This document shows, in pieces, positions 9,070 through 20,348 of a stretch of 64,000 nucleotides of DNA. The position numbers and the translations under genes are program-made. The DNA is from Didymella arachidicola (taxonomy: Eukaryota; Ascomycota; Dothideomycetes; Pleosporales; Didymellaceae), in the NCBI GenBank assembly GCA_016630955.3, contig CM049988.1:2539868-2603867 (forward strand), written 5' to 3'. Below the pieces are notes generated by a model. That model ran no database searches and had not been told where the DNA came from. It saw only the letters and a program-made list of their open reading frames with translations. Position 1 is the stretch's first letter, and every line of letters starts with the position of its first letter.

Positions 9070-11637
9070 ATGAACATGCAGCATGCGACTACGGTGCAGG
9101 ACCCAGGAGGTCGATTTGCAGATGGACTGGGAGAGTACGAGACCATGTACGGTGGGATTCTGCAATGGGACTACACCCGACCCTCGAAACTGGCTTCTGC
9201 GACAGTTCAAGAGCTCAATGCTTCTCGCCCACCACCTCCATCGAGAAACCCACAGCGCTTGACATCAAAATTTGCTGCAGCATCTTATGACCTGGCAGCG
9301 CATGTTCCACAATACAGAAAGCATGCCGAGGGCCTCCAGGTTGCGGAGGAGGTCCCGCCCCGGACTTCATCGTTAGGTTACTCGCCAGATCTTCTTGTTG
9401 ATGAGCGTTCTACGAGATCAACTAAAAGCCAACTTGTATCCTCACCAAGCGTATTATCGGCTACCATATCGCCTGAACATCACGTGCCACCGAGCCCGTC
9501 TTGCTCGTCCCAAGCCCCAACACTCGTATCCCTATCGCCCTCAATTCCAGATATGCCACGGCCGTTGGCGTTCAAGAGAGTAACAAAAATGCCTATGACC
9601 CCAACCATGTCTCGCTCAAGTAGCAGCGAAGGCGGTGTCCGCGATTTGATGGCTTCGCTTGCCCTCAGTGACCAACATCCTTTGCCACTTCGACTGCCGA
9701 AGGGTCCAGCCCCACTTCCGGCAGCAACTCTTTCTCGAATGGGAACCATGAGCAGTACGACAAGTAGCAGTGTTGATTCAGCCCAGTTGCGCTCTTCGCC
9801 TATCGGTTCTCCGCGTAGCCATTTCTCGAAACCTCGTTTCTCAGTCGCTGCTTTTACATCAGGCGCATACGAAAACGAGGCAGTAGATATGACACTGGAC
9901 CAAGCAAAGGCAGAGATCACGCGTCGACTTGAGGAACTGGACATCACATTGAGCAGGAAGGGCTCATCAAGTTCATCCATGATGAAGTTCTCGCTAAGGA
10001 AATCAAAAACAGCAGGGAGTGGCAATGGAGCGTTCGCCCCAGAAAGTCTCAGCCAAGTTCTTGAAGAAGTCTCGCAGGAGGGCAGCTTATCTCTCGTGAA
10101 AGCTGTAGTGGCCATGGGTGCGGATCCCACAGGAAGGACAAGGAAGAACAAGAACGAGGCTCTAGCTAAGGCAACAAGGGCAGGTCATGCCAGAGTGGTC
10201 GATTTCCTACTCCGTAATGGCGCGAAGTACGGGGACGTTCGTTTAAAAGTCAAGTACACTCCTACTGATTACGCACTTCTATCAGCGGCATACAAAGAAC
10301 ATTCAGAGCTCGTAAGCTGTCTCATAGCATCTCACGGGGCAAATCCTATGACCGAGCAGTGGCCACTCGAGATCGAAGACACTCAACATTACTGGGCAGA
10401 TTCTCAAGTACGACTAGCTAAGTCGAGCGTTCTGGATGGGATCTCCCGCTGGCAGAATGTGGAAGTCGGTATGAGCGTTATGAGATTCATCATAGGCAGC
10501 TCTAGGTTCGATCCTTCGGCGCTCGTCTCCGGGTTGTTTGACAGTAAGAGCGAACTCCAGGCTGTCAGCTATCAGTACCGTCCTTGGAAAACGACATATG
10601 AGATCTCGGCGCTTGCTTGCTTTTCGAGTGCAGGCTGGGCGGATATCGTCGAAGAGATGCTCACTCTTAAAGGAGCACCGAACGACTATGAAAAAGCAGA
10701 CGATATGCAACAACATCAAGAAAAGAAGACGCGTTTTGTGTCTCCCGTCAACGCGCTTAGTAAGGATACATGGCAAACCAGGCCGGACGATGCGCTGCGC
10801 ATATTGCATTTGTTCGCGGACAGGGGTTTTGACTTGGGTTTAGTCCAGCGCACCCAGACCGATGTCGGTTTGAGAACACCTCTAGGAAGGGCAATCGCGG
10901 CAGACGCCGCCCAAGGTGTTGAGCTTATCCTTCAGCACAAGCCTGCCTTGATTCGAGAAGATATTTTCTTCAGACGAGGGAATAGAGAGACCAAGGCCCT
11001 GCCCCTCGTCGCTGCGTTGTCATTGGACAAATTAGAGGTTTCGAGAGTGCTTCTCCGATCTGGTGCGCATCCTAGAGATCCCGCAATCGAGGACATGAGT
11101 ATTCTCCAATTCGCAGCGAGCGAGAGCGGTGAGGCAGCAACGGCGATGCTGCAAGAGATGCTTCCAATGGCCCCAGAATTGACATATGAGGCTCTTGACC
11201 TCGCCATCAGACGCAACAACAAGAACAACGTTCGCATTCTGCTGGACTTCATCTCTGCAGCCGCCAGTCGGGGTGAGATTGCCGCCTTGCCCCCAGCATA
11301 CGATTCGGTTTTGCTCTGCACGGACACCGACAAGGATGCGGAAACAAAATTCAGCTATGCCGCGCTCATTGATATGGTACATCAGTGGGATGAAGGTCGC
11401 GCTTTGCATTTGCCTCAACTCCCGTCAATCCTCAACGCGATCCGGAAAGACAATTACGCTGGAGTTGAGAAGCTGATACAGCTTGGCATCGTCGACGGAA
11501 GATCGTTGGGACTGAACAGCAAAGCCCGTCCAACTGGCGAGGCAGGCGAGTGGACGGTATTGGAATGTTGCGAAATTACGAAGAGGAGCTCAGACTGGCT
11601 TGCCCTGTTGAGATATCATGGCGCACCTCTATACTGA
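9070..11637 (+). CDS. Ankyrin-repeat protein with long Ser/Pro-rich N-terminus
   Basis: Intronless frame of 855 residues from the ATG at 9070 to TGA at 11635-11637. The first ~270 residues are Ser/Pro/Thr-rich and probably disordered (runs such as SRSSSSEGG and MSSTTSSSVDS). A short predicted helix follows (DQAKAEITRRLEELDITLSR). From roughly residue 325 onward there are ankyrin-type units: EGSLSLVKAVVAMGADPTG, ATRAGHARVVDFLLRNGAKY, and later LSLDKLEVSRVLLRSGAHP and AIRRNNKNNVRILLDF. The repeats are degenerate and separated by longer linkers. Ankyrin repeats mediate protein binding; no catalytic domain is visible. A second ATG at 9076 would shorten it by only two residues. Confidence 0.8.
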   Translation: MNMQHATTVQDPGGRFADGLGEYETMYGGILQWDYTRPSKLASATVQELNASRPPPPSRNPQRLTSKFAAASYDLAAHVPQYRKHAEGLQVAEEVPPRTSSLGYSPDLLVDERSTRSTKSQLVSSPSVLSATISPEHHVPPSPSCSSQAPTLVSLSPSIPDMPRPLAFKRVTKMPMTPTMSRSSSSEGGVRDLMASLALSDQHPLPLRLPKGPAPLPAATLSRMGTMSSTTSSSVDSAQLRSSPIGSPRSHFSKPRFSVAAFTSGAYENEAVDMTLDQAKAEITRRLEELDITLSRKGSSSSSMMKFSLRKSKTAGSGNGAFAPESLSQVLEEVSQEGSLSLVKAVVAMGADPTGRTRKNKNEALAKATRAGHARVVDFLLRNGAKYGDVRLKVKYTPTDYALLSAAYKEHSELVSCLIASHGANPMTEQWPLEIEDTQHYWADSQVRLAKSSVLDGISRWQNVEVGMSVMRFIIGSSRFDPSALVSGLFDSKSELQAVSYQYRPWKTTYEISALACFSSAGWADIVEEMLTLKGAPNDYEKADDMQQHQEKKTRFVSPVNALSKDTWQTRPDDALRILHLFADRGFDLGLVQRTQTDVGLRTPLGRAIAADAAQGVELILQHKPALIREDIFFRRGNRETKALPLVAALSLDKLEVSRVLLRSGAHPRDPAIEDMSILQFAASESGEAATAMLQEMLPMAPELTYEALDLAIRRNNKNNVRILLDFISAAASRGEIAALPPAYDSVLLCTDTDKDAETKFSYAALIDMVHQWDEGRALHLPQLPSILNAIRKDNYAGVEKLIQLGIVDGRSLGLNSKARPTGEAGEWTVLECCEITKRSSDWLALLRYHGAPLY

Positions 11638-12218
11638 GCTCTGCGCACCAATAATGCGATTGCAACTTCGGCAATTCACAGTTTCTAAGCATCGTAATCG
11701 ATACAGACCTCATCAGAAGCTCCGATCAGACGTTGTGCGCGTCAAGGGAGACTTATTCTCACCGTTGACCAGGGTAGCAAATTTTGAACTGCTGGTGCTA
11801 ACATCGCAACTTAAACTACCAGGAGACTAGGATGTCCCTAGTCCTATATAGCATGACAAATTGTCACACTATGCTTGCAGCTACAGATGGGTAAAGTGAC
11901 ATGCTTTGTGCGGGAGCCTTTCATGCGCAGAACCTGCGCGCTGGCGTCACCTAATCCACCTCGTGGAGCGACGCGAGGCGTTACCCGCCTAGGATCCCGC
12001 ATTGTCGAACGTCCTTTCCTATTAGCATGCTGCCTCCTGTTGATGCGTTTGCGGGTGCTGAGATAAATGTTGCCCCGCCGCCGCGTCCCGCTCTGGTCCA
12101 AAGCGACGCCTTCGTCCAGCCGTGTCGCACCTTCGCAACGCTGTTCGAAGGAAAACCGAATAAGCTCTGCCTCTTTCGCACCGTTCTGAGCTAAAATCCG
12201 GGTAAGACACCCAGAGCC
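11638..12218. other. Intergenic region, no supported gene
   Basis: About 580 bp. Short frames on both strands lack recognisable content. Confidence 0.4.
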
Positions 12219-13827
12219 ATGTTCACGTCTCTGAAATTGTCAATCAAAACAATTGCAGCCGTGTCAGGTGTTCACGGCATCTCCATCGGCATACTGCATC
12301 ATGGCGAGGTCATCTACAATAAGAGCTTTGGCTATCGATATGTTGAGGCCCAGGTAACTGGTGACGACGAGACGATTTACTACCTTGGATCAATGACAAA
12401 AGGCTTTACTGCTGAAGCAATCGCGATACTTGTGGATGAGGGCAAGCTCGGCTGGTACACGAAAGTGAAGGATGTATTGCCCGCTTTCCACCCCAATGAC
12501 AAGGTGATCTACGAACACGCCACGATCACAGATCTTCTCAGTCACTGCACTGGACTCGAGCGCGCGGATGCCTTCTGGGCTCAATCGAACAACAACATCC
12601 TTCTTACCCGAGAACAGGCTCTCCCTACCATCAATCAACTGAGAGCAGTCACACCCTTCCGTGCCGAGTATCGATACAACAATTAGGGCTATGAAGTAGC
12701 CGGAAGAATCATCGAAGAGCTCTCTGGCAAGAAGTTCGGCCAGTTTCTGGCTGAAAAGACCTTCCAACCTCTGGGACCGTTCATTCAACGACGATTCGGA
12801 ATGCCATGGCGCAGACAACGTCGCGCAAGCTTACATGACGTTCGACAATGCATCGCTAGCTCATGTTCCTCGCCCCCACATGGCGGAAGGCACCTTGATG
12901 AATCCAGCGGGCGGTATACAAAGCTGTGTGAAGGACCTGTTGAAGTATTACAGAGCGTTGATAACAGCTGCGAAAGACCAATTTGCAAGTGGAAAAACTT
13001 CTACAGAGGGATCACTTCTGAAGCAGGTCGCCCCACTACTGAGTGGGAACATCAAGACGGCTCTTAGACTGAGAGAGCAAAGTTATGCTTGCGGTTGGGC
13101 ACGTGTGCAGCTGCCAGGTGTGCAGCTGCCAGGTGTGCTTGCTGAGACTTCCCGCAACCAGGCTTTGATGCCGAGTATGCCAGTCATGGGCAATCCAGAC
13201 CATCCGCGCCTGGCTATCTATCACCACGTAATGCTCGTTGGGTTCAACAACGGTGTTTATCTATTCCCAGAGTCAGACACCGCCATCGTGCTTCTCTCCA
13301 ACGCCGTCGCCCTCAACGACGGCCCTGGATGGATCGGCCATCTTCTCATGGAGACATTGTTCAATGATCCAGTCAAGCATGACTTTGTAAAGCTAGCCAC
13401 GCACACTGCGGAGACCGCGCGCAATGTGATCCCTCAGATCAAGGCCCAGCTTGAAAGCCAGCGTGGAACTGTAGCGGATCCGAAGGCTCTCGACAAGTAC
13501 TCTGGCAAATACTACAACAAGGTCAAGTCATTCTTCATGGGTATTAGCGAAAGGAAAGGCAAGTTGTGGATGAATTTCCAGGGGAACGAGATAGAAACTT
13601 ACCAGCTGTACCACTACAACGGGGACGAATTCTCGTGGCTCATGACGAGAGATGAGATGGTCGAACGAGATCGCAATCCCATTGGATACGCAGAGTACTG
13701 GAAGATACGTATCGTATCTGGTGATGATGAGGGAATCTCGAAGTTGTTCTGGGTCACCGAAAAGGATCTTCCCGGCGAAGGCATGGAGCTCACCAAGGAC
13801 TCAAGCATTGAACGTCCAGAGCTTTGA
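12219..13827 (+). pseudogene. Serine beta-lactamase-like hydrolase (class C/PBP-like), inactivated
   Basis: The N-terminal part (from ATG 12219) has the family core: GISIGILHHGEVIYNKSFGY, the nucleophile motif SMTK in YLGSMTKGFTA, then LLSHCTGLERAD and the second catalytic motif around YRYNN. A TAG at 12684-12686 follows YNN, where relatives usually have Trp-Gly-Tyr, suggesting TGG to TAG. The same frame continues as GYEVAGRIIEELSGKKFGQF to QPLG at about 12777. There the sense frame shifts by +1 and resumes as RSFNDDSECHGADNVAQAYM, implying a small deletion. The rest reads cleanly to TGA at 13827, including HHVMLVGFNN near the third motif. A 15-bp tandem duplication (GVQLPGVQLPG) lies at about 13107-13136. 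With one nonsense mutation and one frameshift it should be non-functional. Known members are cytosolic or secreted esterases/hydrolases. Confidence 0.8.
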
Positions 13828-14606
13828 GAAGGTTGGAGACAAATATCAGACCCTAATCGCATCTGCCAATTCATTCCTTGTTCACTCTGGTGGTGTTGCC
13901 CTACAATCGATTGTCGATTGACTTCCTCAATTTAGCTGCCCTCTTTTAGACACGTTCCCATGCTGGTCTTCAATGTCGTACCACAGTACCCATTACAATT
14001 GCATCTACACTGGTTTTTTGCAGGAGATCCGTGCACGTTACAACCAGCCACTCACGCTACTCGTGGGAATTGGTCGGCGCTTGACCCGCTCCGATTGTCC
14101 GCTGTGGCCCACGGCATTGCGGCACCATGCTTCAACCTGAGATGGATCCCGCGAATTATGCATACATGTGCTCGTATGACGTGAGATTTATAGCAGCGAT
14201 ACAGTCATTTGCACCCTGACATATTGCCAGATAGCTGCATTGCCGCTTGAGAAGACCGCGCGGGTACATGAAATGGGGTTAGTGCTCGCGCTAAAATCTT
14301 ACCAGTACCACTGCCCACTCATACTTATCATCAGTACCTGGCGTGCGGCTTCCCTGTACTCCCATTTCATTCGGATTTGAATGTTCGTCCGTGAGGATGC
14401 TCCTGCTAGGAGAACATGCATGATGGGTCCGCCTTTGGCGGTCGGATGGTTCCTCCGTTGGACGTTTGCGAGTGTGTATAAGACTCACACCGTCTACCAG
14501 CCAACGTTTTCCAGAACATCATTTTCATTCATATCAGCGCATTCACAGCCCCGCTAAAGCATTCTGGTCCCACGTTACCACCTAACCATAACTTTGCACA
14601 TACATC
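13828..14606. other. Intergenic region, no supported gene
   Basis: About 780 bp between the hydrolase pseudogene and the NmrA-like gene. No domain-bearing frame is seen. The right end is a pyrimidine-rich leader typical of fungal promoters. Confidence 0.4.
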
Positions 14607-15693
14607 ATGGTCGTCGTCGCTGTCGTTGGAGGAACCGGTGATGTTGGCAAGACAATTGTCGAGGCTTTCCAAGCAGACGGAACCCATGAAGTGATTGTGA
14701 TCGGCCGCAAGGTGAGTCACTTGAAACTAACAAGATTCGAAGAAGCGTCATTGACACTACAAAGGTCCCTAAAGGAGTACAGTCTGCCCCAACTTTCGCT
14801 GTCGACTACAGCAACATTGATCAAATCACCCAATTCTTAAATGAGCAAAATGTTCACACTGTAGTATCTACTATCGTTATGTACGACCCTGTTGCTGCGC
14901 AATCTGAGCGTAACCTGATTGAGGCTGCATCAAAGTCTGCCACTGTCAAGCGCTTCGTGCAGAGCAACTGGGGAGATGAGACACCCAAAGACAAGTGAGT
15001 GGCACATAAGTTCCAGAAAAGCTTTGAAGCTAATCAGCGCATTTATAGGGATCTCCAAATCGTTCCCAATCAGCTTCGCGAACAAAGTCTCGAAGTCCTT
15101 CGCAAGACTGACCTCGAGTGGACGCAGTTCCACAACGGATTGTTCCTTGACTACTATGGCATGCCACATATCGCAACCCACCTTACGCCCCAGGTCATAT
15201 TTGTGGACATCGCGCACAGGGTTGCTGCGATTCCGGGGACCGGTGATGAGCTAATCAATCTGACTTACACCAAAGATCTGGCCAAGTTTGTGGTGGCATC
15301 TTTGAGCTTGGAGAAATGGGATAAGACCATGCGTGTCTACAGCGAGCAAAGTTCGATCAATCAGATCATCCAGATCGCTGAAGAGGCGACCGGTGAGGTC
15401 CACAGATCAGGATGCAATACTATCGACTAACATGTGCAATAGGCGACAAGTTCAAGGTCACCTATGACTCAGCCGAGCAGCTACGTGAAGGCAAGATCAC
15501 GGAGCTGCCTTCACATCCGTATCTTTACCCTTATTTCCCTAAGCCGCTGCTTGAAGGGCTCCTGTCGAAGTTTGGCCTGTGGGCCATTCATGATATTATG
15601 TTCTTCCCAAAGGAAGGGTCGTTGAATGAGAAGTTTCCAGAGATCAAGACAACCAGTGTGAGGGAGATAATTGGTGCTTGGAGAGGTCATTGA
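14607..15693 (+). CDS. NmrA-like / isoflavone-reductase-like NAD(P)-binding protein
   Basis: Four exons: 14607-14711, 14765-14994, 15049-15392 and 15443-15693. Introns of 53, 54 and 50 bp all have GTGAG donors; the third has a CGACTAAC branch site. The joined protein has 309 residues. It opens with the dinucleotide-binding fold, VVAVVGGTGDVGKTIV (GxxGxxG). This is followed by a second-strand segment ending VIVIGRK and by the HTVVSTIVMYDPVAAQSERN and VKRFVQSNWGDETP stretches typical of NmrA/PCBER-type atypical short-chain dehydrogenases. Such proteins act as NAD(P)H-dependent reductases or as redox sensors for transcription factors. Its 3' end faces the 3' end of a Zn2Cys6 regulator gene 95 bp away; a functional link is possible but unproven. 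Confidence 0.88.
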
Positions 15694-15788
15694 TTGCACG
15701 GACGTCGTGTAGGCCATAGCCCCTGGTGAGATCCTCCTGGCCATTGCGCCGGACCAATGCACATACGATATTCTTGTCCTCAGGGTGC

Positions 15789-17726
15789 TCAAATGATCAA
15801 CATAGGTGTACTCAAAAGTGCTAAACCAGAAGCAAATGCTGGGTGGTATCCATCATGGGTGGATGCTGCTCGATTCCGCCATGCGATCTGTATTAGTCGT
15901 CGAGCGTCACTGAGGGACCCAGTTGTTTGCACCTTACTGAGTTCGGTCAGGAGCCTAGAGAAACATGCCTCCTCTTCCTCACTTGCTAGGCAGCCGGCTA
16001 CCAAGATTGGCCATGCGAGCGTGCGAAGATGCTCCTTTGGAACTACAGCAAGTAGACCCACAATGTGTTCGACGTGATGCATGACTTCGGCGTCATCCGT
16101 ACGCCACAACGAAGATGCTGTAAGATGATAGAGCATAGCTGCGTGGCTCCAGATCAGTGCTCTGATCGAAGCCATCGGAGCAAGGGGGTCCAGCCTGGGC
16201 GACCGAGGAGACAAGCCGTGGTTGTGGTGCAAGGTTGGCGTTGCATTCGAAGTGACTTTTGTGTAGAGCGTTTTTATGTCCCTCGAAAGGTGTTCTCTAA
16301 ATCCAGGATCATGCGCTAGTTCTTTGTTGCTGGGCAACATTACCTGTCTCGGCAACGGCATATTTGGGGACAGTGCACCGATTATTATAGCGACCGAGTT
16401 GTGACAACCAACGATTTCTGATAGCCGAATCTCAGCTTCGCCTACAACAGATGCTCCGTCATCAATCTTTGCAAGTGCATCAAGGTGGTAACGTCCGAGG
16501 CGTGGTGTGCTCCCAAGGACAGTGCTGGAAATGATGTCGACGAAGATCAAGTATCCAGCACAGAACCGAAAACCGGTCTGCTCAGGTGACCATATATGAT
16601 TGGAAGGCCAGGGATTAGTCCATAAAGGATCACCAATCCCTAATAGTACCGATGCAAACTTCGATTGAGGCTGTCCTCCGTACATGGGACGGGCTTCGGG
16701 AGTGGCCATTATTTCTTCAAACAGATTCATCGCAGCCGGCAGATGCGTGTACCAAGGGGCGGACTTTCCCATAACGATCTCGAAGATGATTACATGAGTA
16801 ATGCTGTTCATGAGTTCCACTCTCTCTACTGTGGTTGTGCTCATGTAACCTCCATCGAGGCTCAACGCTGTTACATCCGATCGTAGGCTGTCGAAACATT
16901 TTGCGGTCGCCTCGTTGACTTCATTCCATCGCATCTGCTTACAAACTGCATGCTCGCTGCCCATCTCGGCATCACTGAGTGCCATGGTGAAGTGGTAGCA
17001 TGACAACGCCAGTGCAGCATGGTAGGCAATCTTGTTCTTTCGCAGCAGAAGCAGCAACCAGCTCCGTCCTGTATCAAAGATAGGCGGGTCATAGAAAGGA
17101 TACATGGCGGGGAAGACATGGTCTATGTACTTCATGATAAAGTTCCATTCGGTAGCCGACGCATGCTCAAGTGTATTAGAGCGCTGATGCTGCTGGTAGC
17201 CCCAAGGTAATGTGTCCGCTAGTGTCGGCTCTTGATCCGGTATCGTAGATTTCCTCGGCACCGAAGTGGGTTCATCTGATCTCGCCGGCGTCGTAGACTC
17301 TGCAGTTGAAGAGCTGACGGCGACCGTGATATCTGGAATAACGTGAAATCGGCAATTCGAAATATCAGGGGGAGCAATCTTGTCAGTTTGTACTTGCTCC
17401 CTTCTGTGCGCTGCGTGTTGTTTGATCGCTTCTTTGAGTGATGCTGCTTTCTGCTTTTGCAATGCCCCGCCATCCATCCAGGAAGGCTTTGGTCCATACT
17501 GACATCCAATCTCAAGGTTCGCGCAGTCACCACACGTTGGGTGTTTCTCATTGCATTTCTTGCGGCGCAGTCTGCAGATCCAACAACCACCGCTCTTGCG
17601 GAGCTGGCTAGGAGGCATCCTTGGCTTGGCTTGTCCCGAGATTGTCAAAGCCCGGCGCGACGGCGTGCGTAGAGAAGAACTAGCAAGCTTTACAAGTTTC
17701 GTGTGCCATACAATAGCGCGATTCAC
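15789..17726 (-). CDS. Zn(II)2Cys6 fungal transcription factor
   Basis: Uninterrupted frame of 645 residues ending at 15789. The DNA-binding domain is a canonical binuclear cluster, CWICRLRRKKC then NEKHPTC, GDC and ANLEIGC, with spacing C-x2-C-x6-C-x6-C-x2-C-x6-C at about residues 48-75. A basic linker with a short coiled-coil-like stretch follows (KQKAASLKEAIKQHAAHRRE). The remainder resembles the fungal-specific regulatory domain, including YIDHVFPAMYPFYDP and the helical segment beginning AYHAALALSCYHF. The frame allows a start at 17726, but the ATG at 17618 (MPPSQLRKSGG) lies just before the cluster and fits family N-termini better. It would act in the nucleus; its targets are unknown, with the adjacent NmrA-like and 18-kb genes as local candidates. 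Confidence 0.87.
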   Translation of the reverse strand: MNRAIVWHTKLVKLASSSLRTPSRRALTISGQAKPRMPPSQLRKSGGCWICRLRRKKCNEKHPTCGDCANLEIGCQYGPKPSWMDGGALQKQKAASLKEAIKQHAAHRREQVQTDKIAPPDISNCRFHVIPDITVAVSSSTAESTTPARSDEPTSVPRKSTIPDQEPTLADTLPWGYQQHQRSNTLEHASATEWNFIMKYIDHVFPAMYPFYDPPIFDTGRSWLLLLLRKNKIAYHAALALSCYHFTMALSDAEMGSEHAVCKQMRWNEVNEATAKCFDSLRSDVTALSLDGGYMSTTTVERVELMNSITHVIIFEIVMGKSAPWYTHLPAAMNLFEEIMATPEARPMYGGQPQSKFASVLLGIGDPLWTNPWPSNHIWSPEQTGFRFCAGYLIFVDIISSTVLGSTPRLGRYHLDALAKIDDGASVVGEAEIRLSEIVGCHNSVAIIIGALSPNMPLPRQVMLPSNKELAHDPGFREHLSRDIKTLYTKVTSNATPTLHHNHGLSPRSPRLDPLAPMASIRALIWSHAAMLYHLTASSLWRTDDAEVMHHVEHIVGLLAVVPKEHLRTLAWPILVAGCLASEEEEACFSRLLTELSKVQTTGSLSDARRLIQIAWRNRAASTHDGYHPAFASGLALLSTPMLII

Positions 17727-17956
17727 GGATTGACAATGCGACTGTGGGGTTTTGCGACCCCAGCAGTGGAGGAGGTTACGCGGAACCGGCAGCCCCGGAA
17801 GCCAGCGGCTTGTGGCGGTGCTTTTCTGTGACGTAATTGCCCCTTCTGTTTGGTCATCGAAGTTTCCGGCACATCACCATCACAATGCTGCGCGAACTGT
17901 CAATATCTTGTGAGGCAGGACTCTAATATACTATCCTGAATTCAAGCGCCATCATC

Positions 17957-18772
17957 TTAACCCTCCACATCAGGATAGCTCCGCATTACTACATACTGAC
18001 TCGCCTGCCATCTCTGTGACTTGTCAGCACCCGCCTCTCAGCTCGATAGCAAGCGGACTTACCACACGTCTCTGATCTTCGAAGTATTTTACCCATCCAG
18101 GCATATTACTAATCTCGAAGATTTCACCCCACGGCCAGTCCTCGCAGTCCATCTCTACGAGGCACATATAGTTATGTATGTTCTCGGTGTCCAGGGTATT
18201 GTGTGAGTCGCTTTTGAGCACCGTGGCATTCTTGATCTTGAACAATCGCAGTCGCAGTATCTCTGGAGCCTGGCAAAACAGCGGACCCATCTCGCGTTCG
18301 TAGTAAGCCACGATCTCATCCTCGAAGCCGTTATGAGGTTGCCATTCCCAGAACAGGATTGACGCAACATCTGCGGCATCTGTCCGCCCGTCAGTATCCA
18401 GTTTACATCGCGAATGTCTAACCTACCACAATTCCACTTCTCGTCGGACTGCCAGCTTTTGACTAATTCATACGATCTAACATCAAATCTTGTGCCGCAG
18501 AGCGGCCCATCCATCACAGGATGATTGTTCTCGTTATATGTGGCGTCGATGATCTTTTGCACATCGGCAACTTCGTAAACCGCCAGGCTCTTGAATGCCG
18601 CTTCTCTTGTTCCGATACCTTCGAATTGTTTGTCAAGAGGTGTTGCGATGGTCTCGGCAAGTAAAACCCTGTCTGAATGGCGTGATAGCATCTCTGGGAT
18701 GTATTCATCCTCGTACCACTGCTCCGAGGATTCTGGTAGATCCGCAGCCCAGACACAAAGGACGCCTGACAT
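17957..18772 (-). CDS. Uncharacterised protein, possible dimeric alpha/beta-barrel (EthD-like) fold
   Basis: Three exons: 18772-18427, 18379-18063 and 18013-17957. Introns are 18380-18426 (GTAGGT...GACAG) and 18014-18062 (GTAAGT, GCTGAC branch, CACAG). The joined protein has 239 residues, starting MSGVLCVWAADLPESSEQWY and ending RSYPDVEG. It appears to contain two similar halves: one with YEDEYIPEMLSRH and the other with EDEIVAYYEREMGPLFCQAP. Each is followed by a predicted strand rich in aromatic and charged residues. That resembles tandem ferredoxin-like halves of EthD/dimeric alpha-beta barrel proteins. This is only a fold-level guess. An upstream in-frame ATG at 18850 would add 26 residues; 18772 gives the more natural N-terminus. 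Confidence 0.65.
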
Positions 18773-19256
18773 GGTGCGTAGGTCAATGGATGCGGTAGGC
18801 TGCCAAAGTGGTGCTGTGGAAAGGGACAAACGGGGCAATCTAGCACACACGTGAAGTGTCTACCACCCGTGGCACCCGCCCTCCGTAGGTCGACACTGGA
18901 TCTGCATCGCTTCTCACCGTTATGTGCAGGTGACATGATCCCTGCAAAACTAGATCGTATCATTTCTGCCCTGGTTGGGCTCAAAGCAGCTGAAAAGGTT
19001 GGATAGGCAGGCTAGCATACGACAACCGTAGCCCTTTCCGTCGGTGTGGGGTTGTGACGACAATGACACATCGCTAGAAGCGGTGCGCTGTGCTTTTCAG
19101 GCCCACAAACAACGTCCGTCATGCGGTAGCTCTACGCTGCTCAGGAATATGATTTGATCCTGGTATAGATAGCAGTTCGCGCAAAGGCCTGCAGACCCTG
19201 CCTTGCTGAAGTGGCGGTCTGTCCGTCCGAAAGGTGCGGGCCGACTCAAAATGACC

Positions 19257-19418
19257 TACAAGGGGGGGCGGGGCATGAACGGACTGGAAAACGAGGGCCG
19301 GTGTCGATCGTGGAACAACCAATAAGAGCTGTTCAGTATAGGTACTGGCCATTCAGAAACCTCGAGAAATGTCTCTAGGCCACCTCGTATTCTTACTCAT
19401 CCATGCACAACCCTTGTA
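19257..19418. mobile_element. MITE copy 2 (TA-flanked, about 162 bp, diverged)
   Basis: Ends are TACAAGGG and CCCTTGTA, and the interior carries the shared family segment GGCCATTCAGAAACCTCGAG. TIR similarity beyond the first ten bases is eroded compared with copy 3. Confidence 0.65.
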
Positions 19419-20190
19419 GCTCGAAACTTTCCGATGATGAGGATTCGGCGAGACTCACTTGCTCTTAAGCGGTATGGTCGATCTCAACATACGAAAGCTG
19501 GTGCCAGCGCGCAATCGCACATCTGAGGCAACAGGTCGGACATAACAAATACACCACCATTCAAGGTCGCGGGGATTGTTTGGTCCTTGCTTCACAGTCA
19601 GAGTCACTATAACGCTCCGCGGCGTTTGTTACAAGACATCAATTTTCACTGTCGCCGGCCTTCCCATTGCGGCTCCGTACATTTTCCTTTGTCGCAAAAT
19701 GCGCTTTGACTTGACGTAATACTTCCGAGGTTTTCAATTCAGACGATCGACCGAATGATGGGTTCGCAGCTGCTTAGCAAATCTTCGCGGTTCGAGATGC
19801 GTCATCGGCACAGCTACCACAGTAGGAAGATGCACACCTCCCTTATTGGGATCTGGACAACATAAGCATGGGATGAGTTTGGCTCTAAATCTCGCGTCTA
19901 TAAGCTAACGAACATCTTCGAACATATTGCTGACTAAATCTGCCTTTTGTAGATGAGTGACTGGATCTTCTGGGATGTCTTCGAGCAGATTCCATTCGAT
20001 ACCATACGAAGTAGACACAGCAATGGTCTTTGCGGCTGCCCGACTGTAACTAGAATCAGCGATATCTTTGTGGGCAATAGGTGATCCAAACTAGTGCATG
20101 GGCAGTAGCTTGGCGGAAGCAGACCGGACCTATCGTGGACCCATGTAGATCCTCTGCGATCACGGTGTCAAGTCTGGGCACTGAGCTGAA

Positions 20191-20348
20191 TACAGGATAG
20201 GTCCATGAATGGACAAGAAAACAAGGGCCAATGTCGATCGCAGAACAACCAATCAAGGCTGTTTAATGTAGGTACTGGCCATTCAGAAACCTCGAGAAAC
20301 GTCTGTGCGCCACCTCGTATTCTCATTCATTCATGGACCTATCCTGTA
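20191..20348. mobile_element. MITE copy 3 (TA-flanked, about 158 bp)
   Basis: Well-preserved TIRs: TACAGGATAGGTCCATGAAT at the left and its perfect complement at 20328-20348. TA target duplications and the shared interior identify it with copies 1 and 2. No coding content. Confidence 0.8.
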
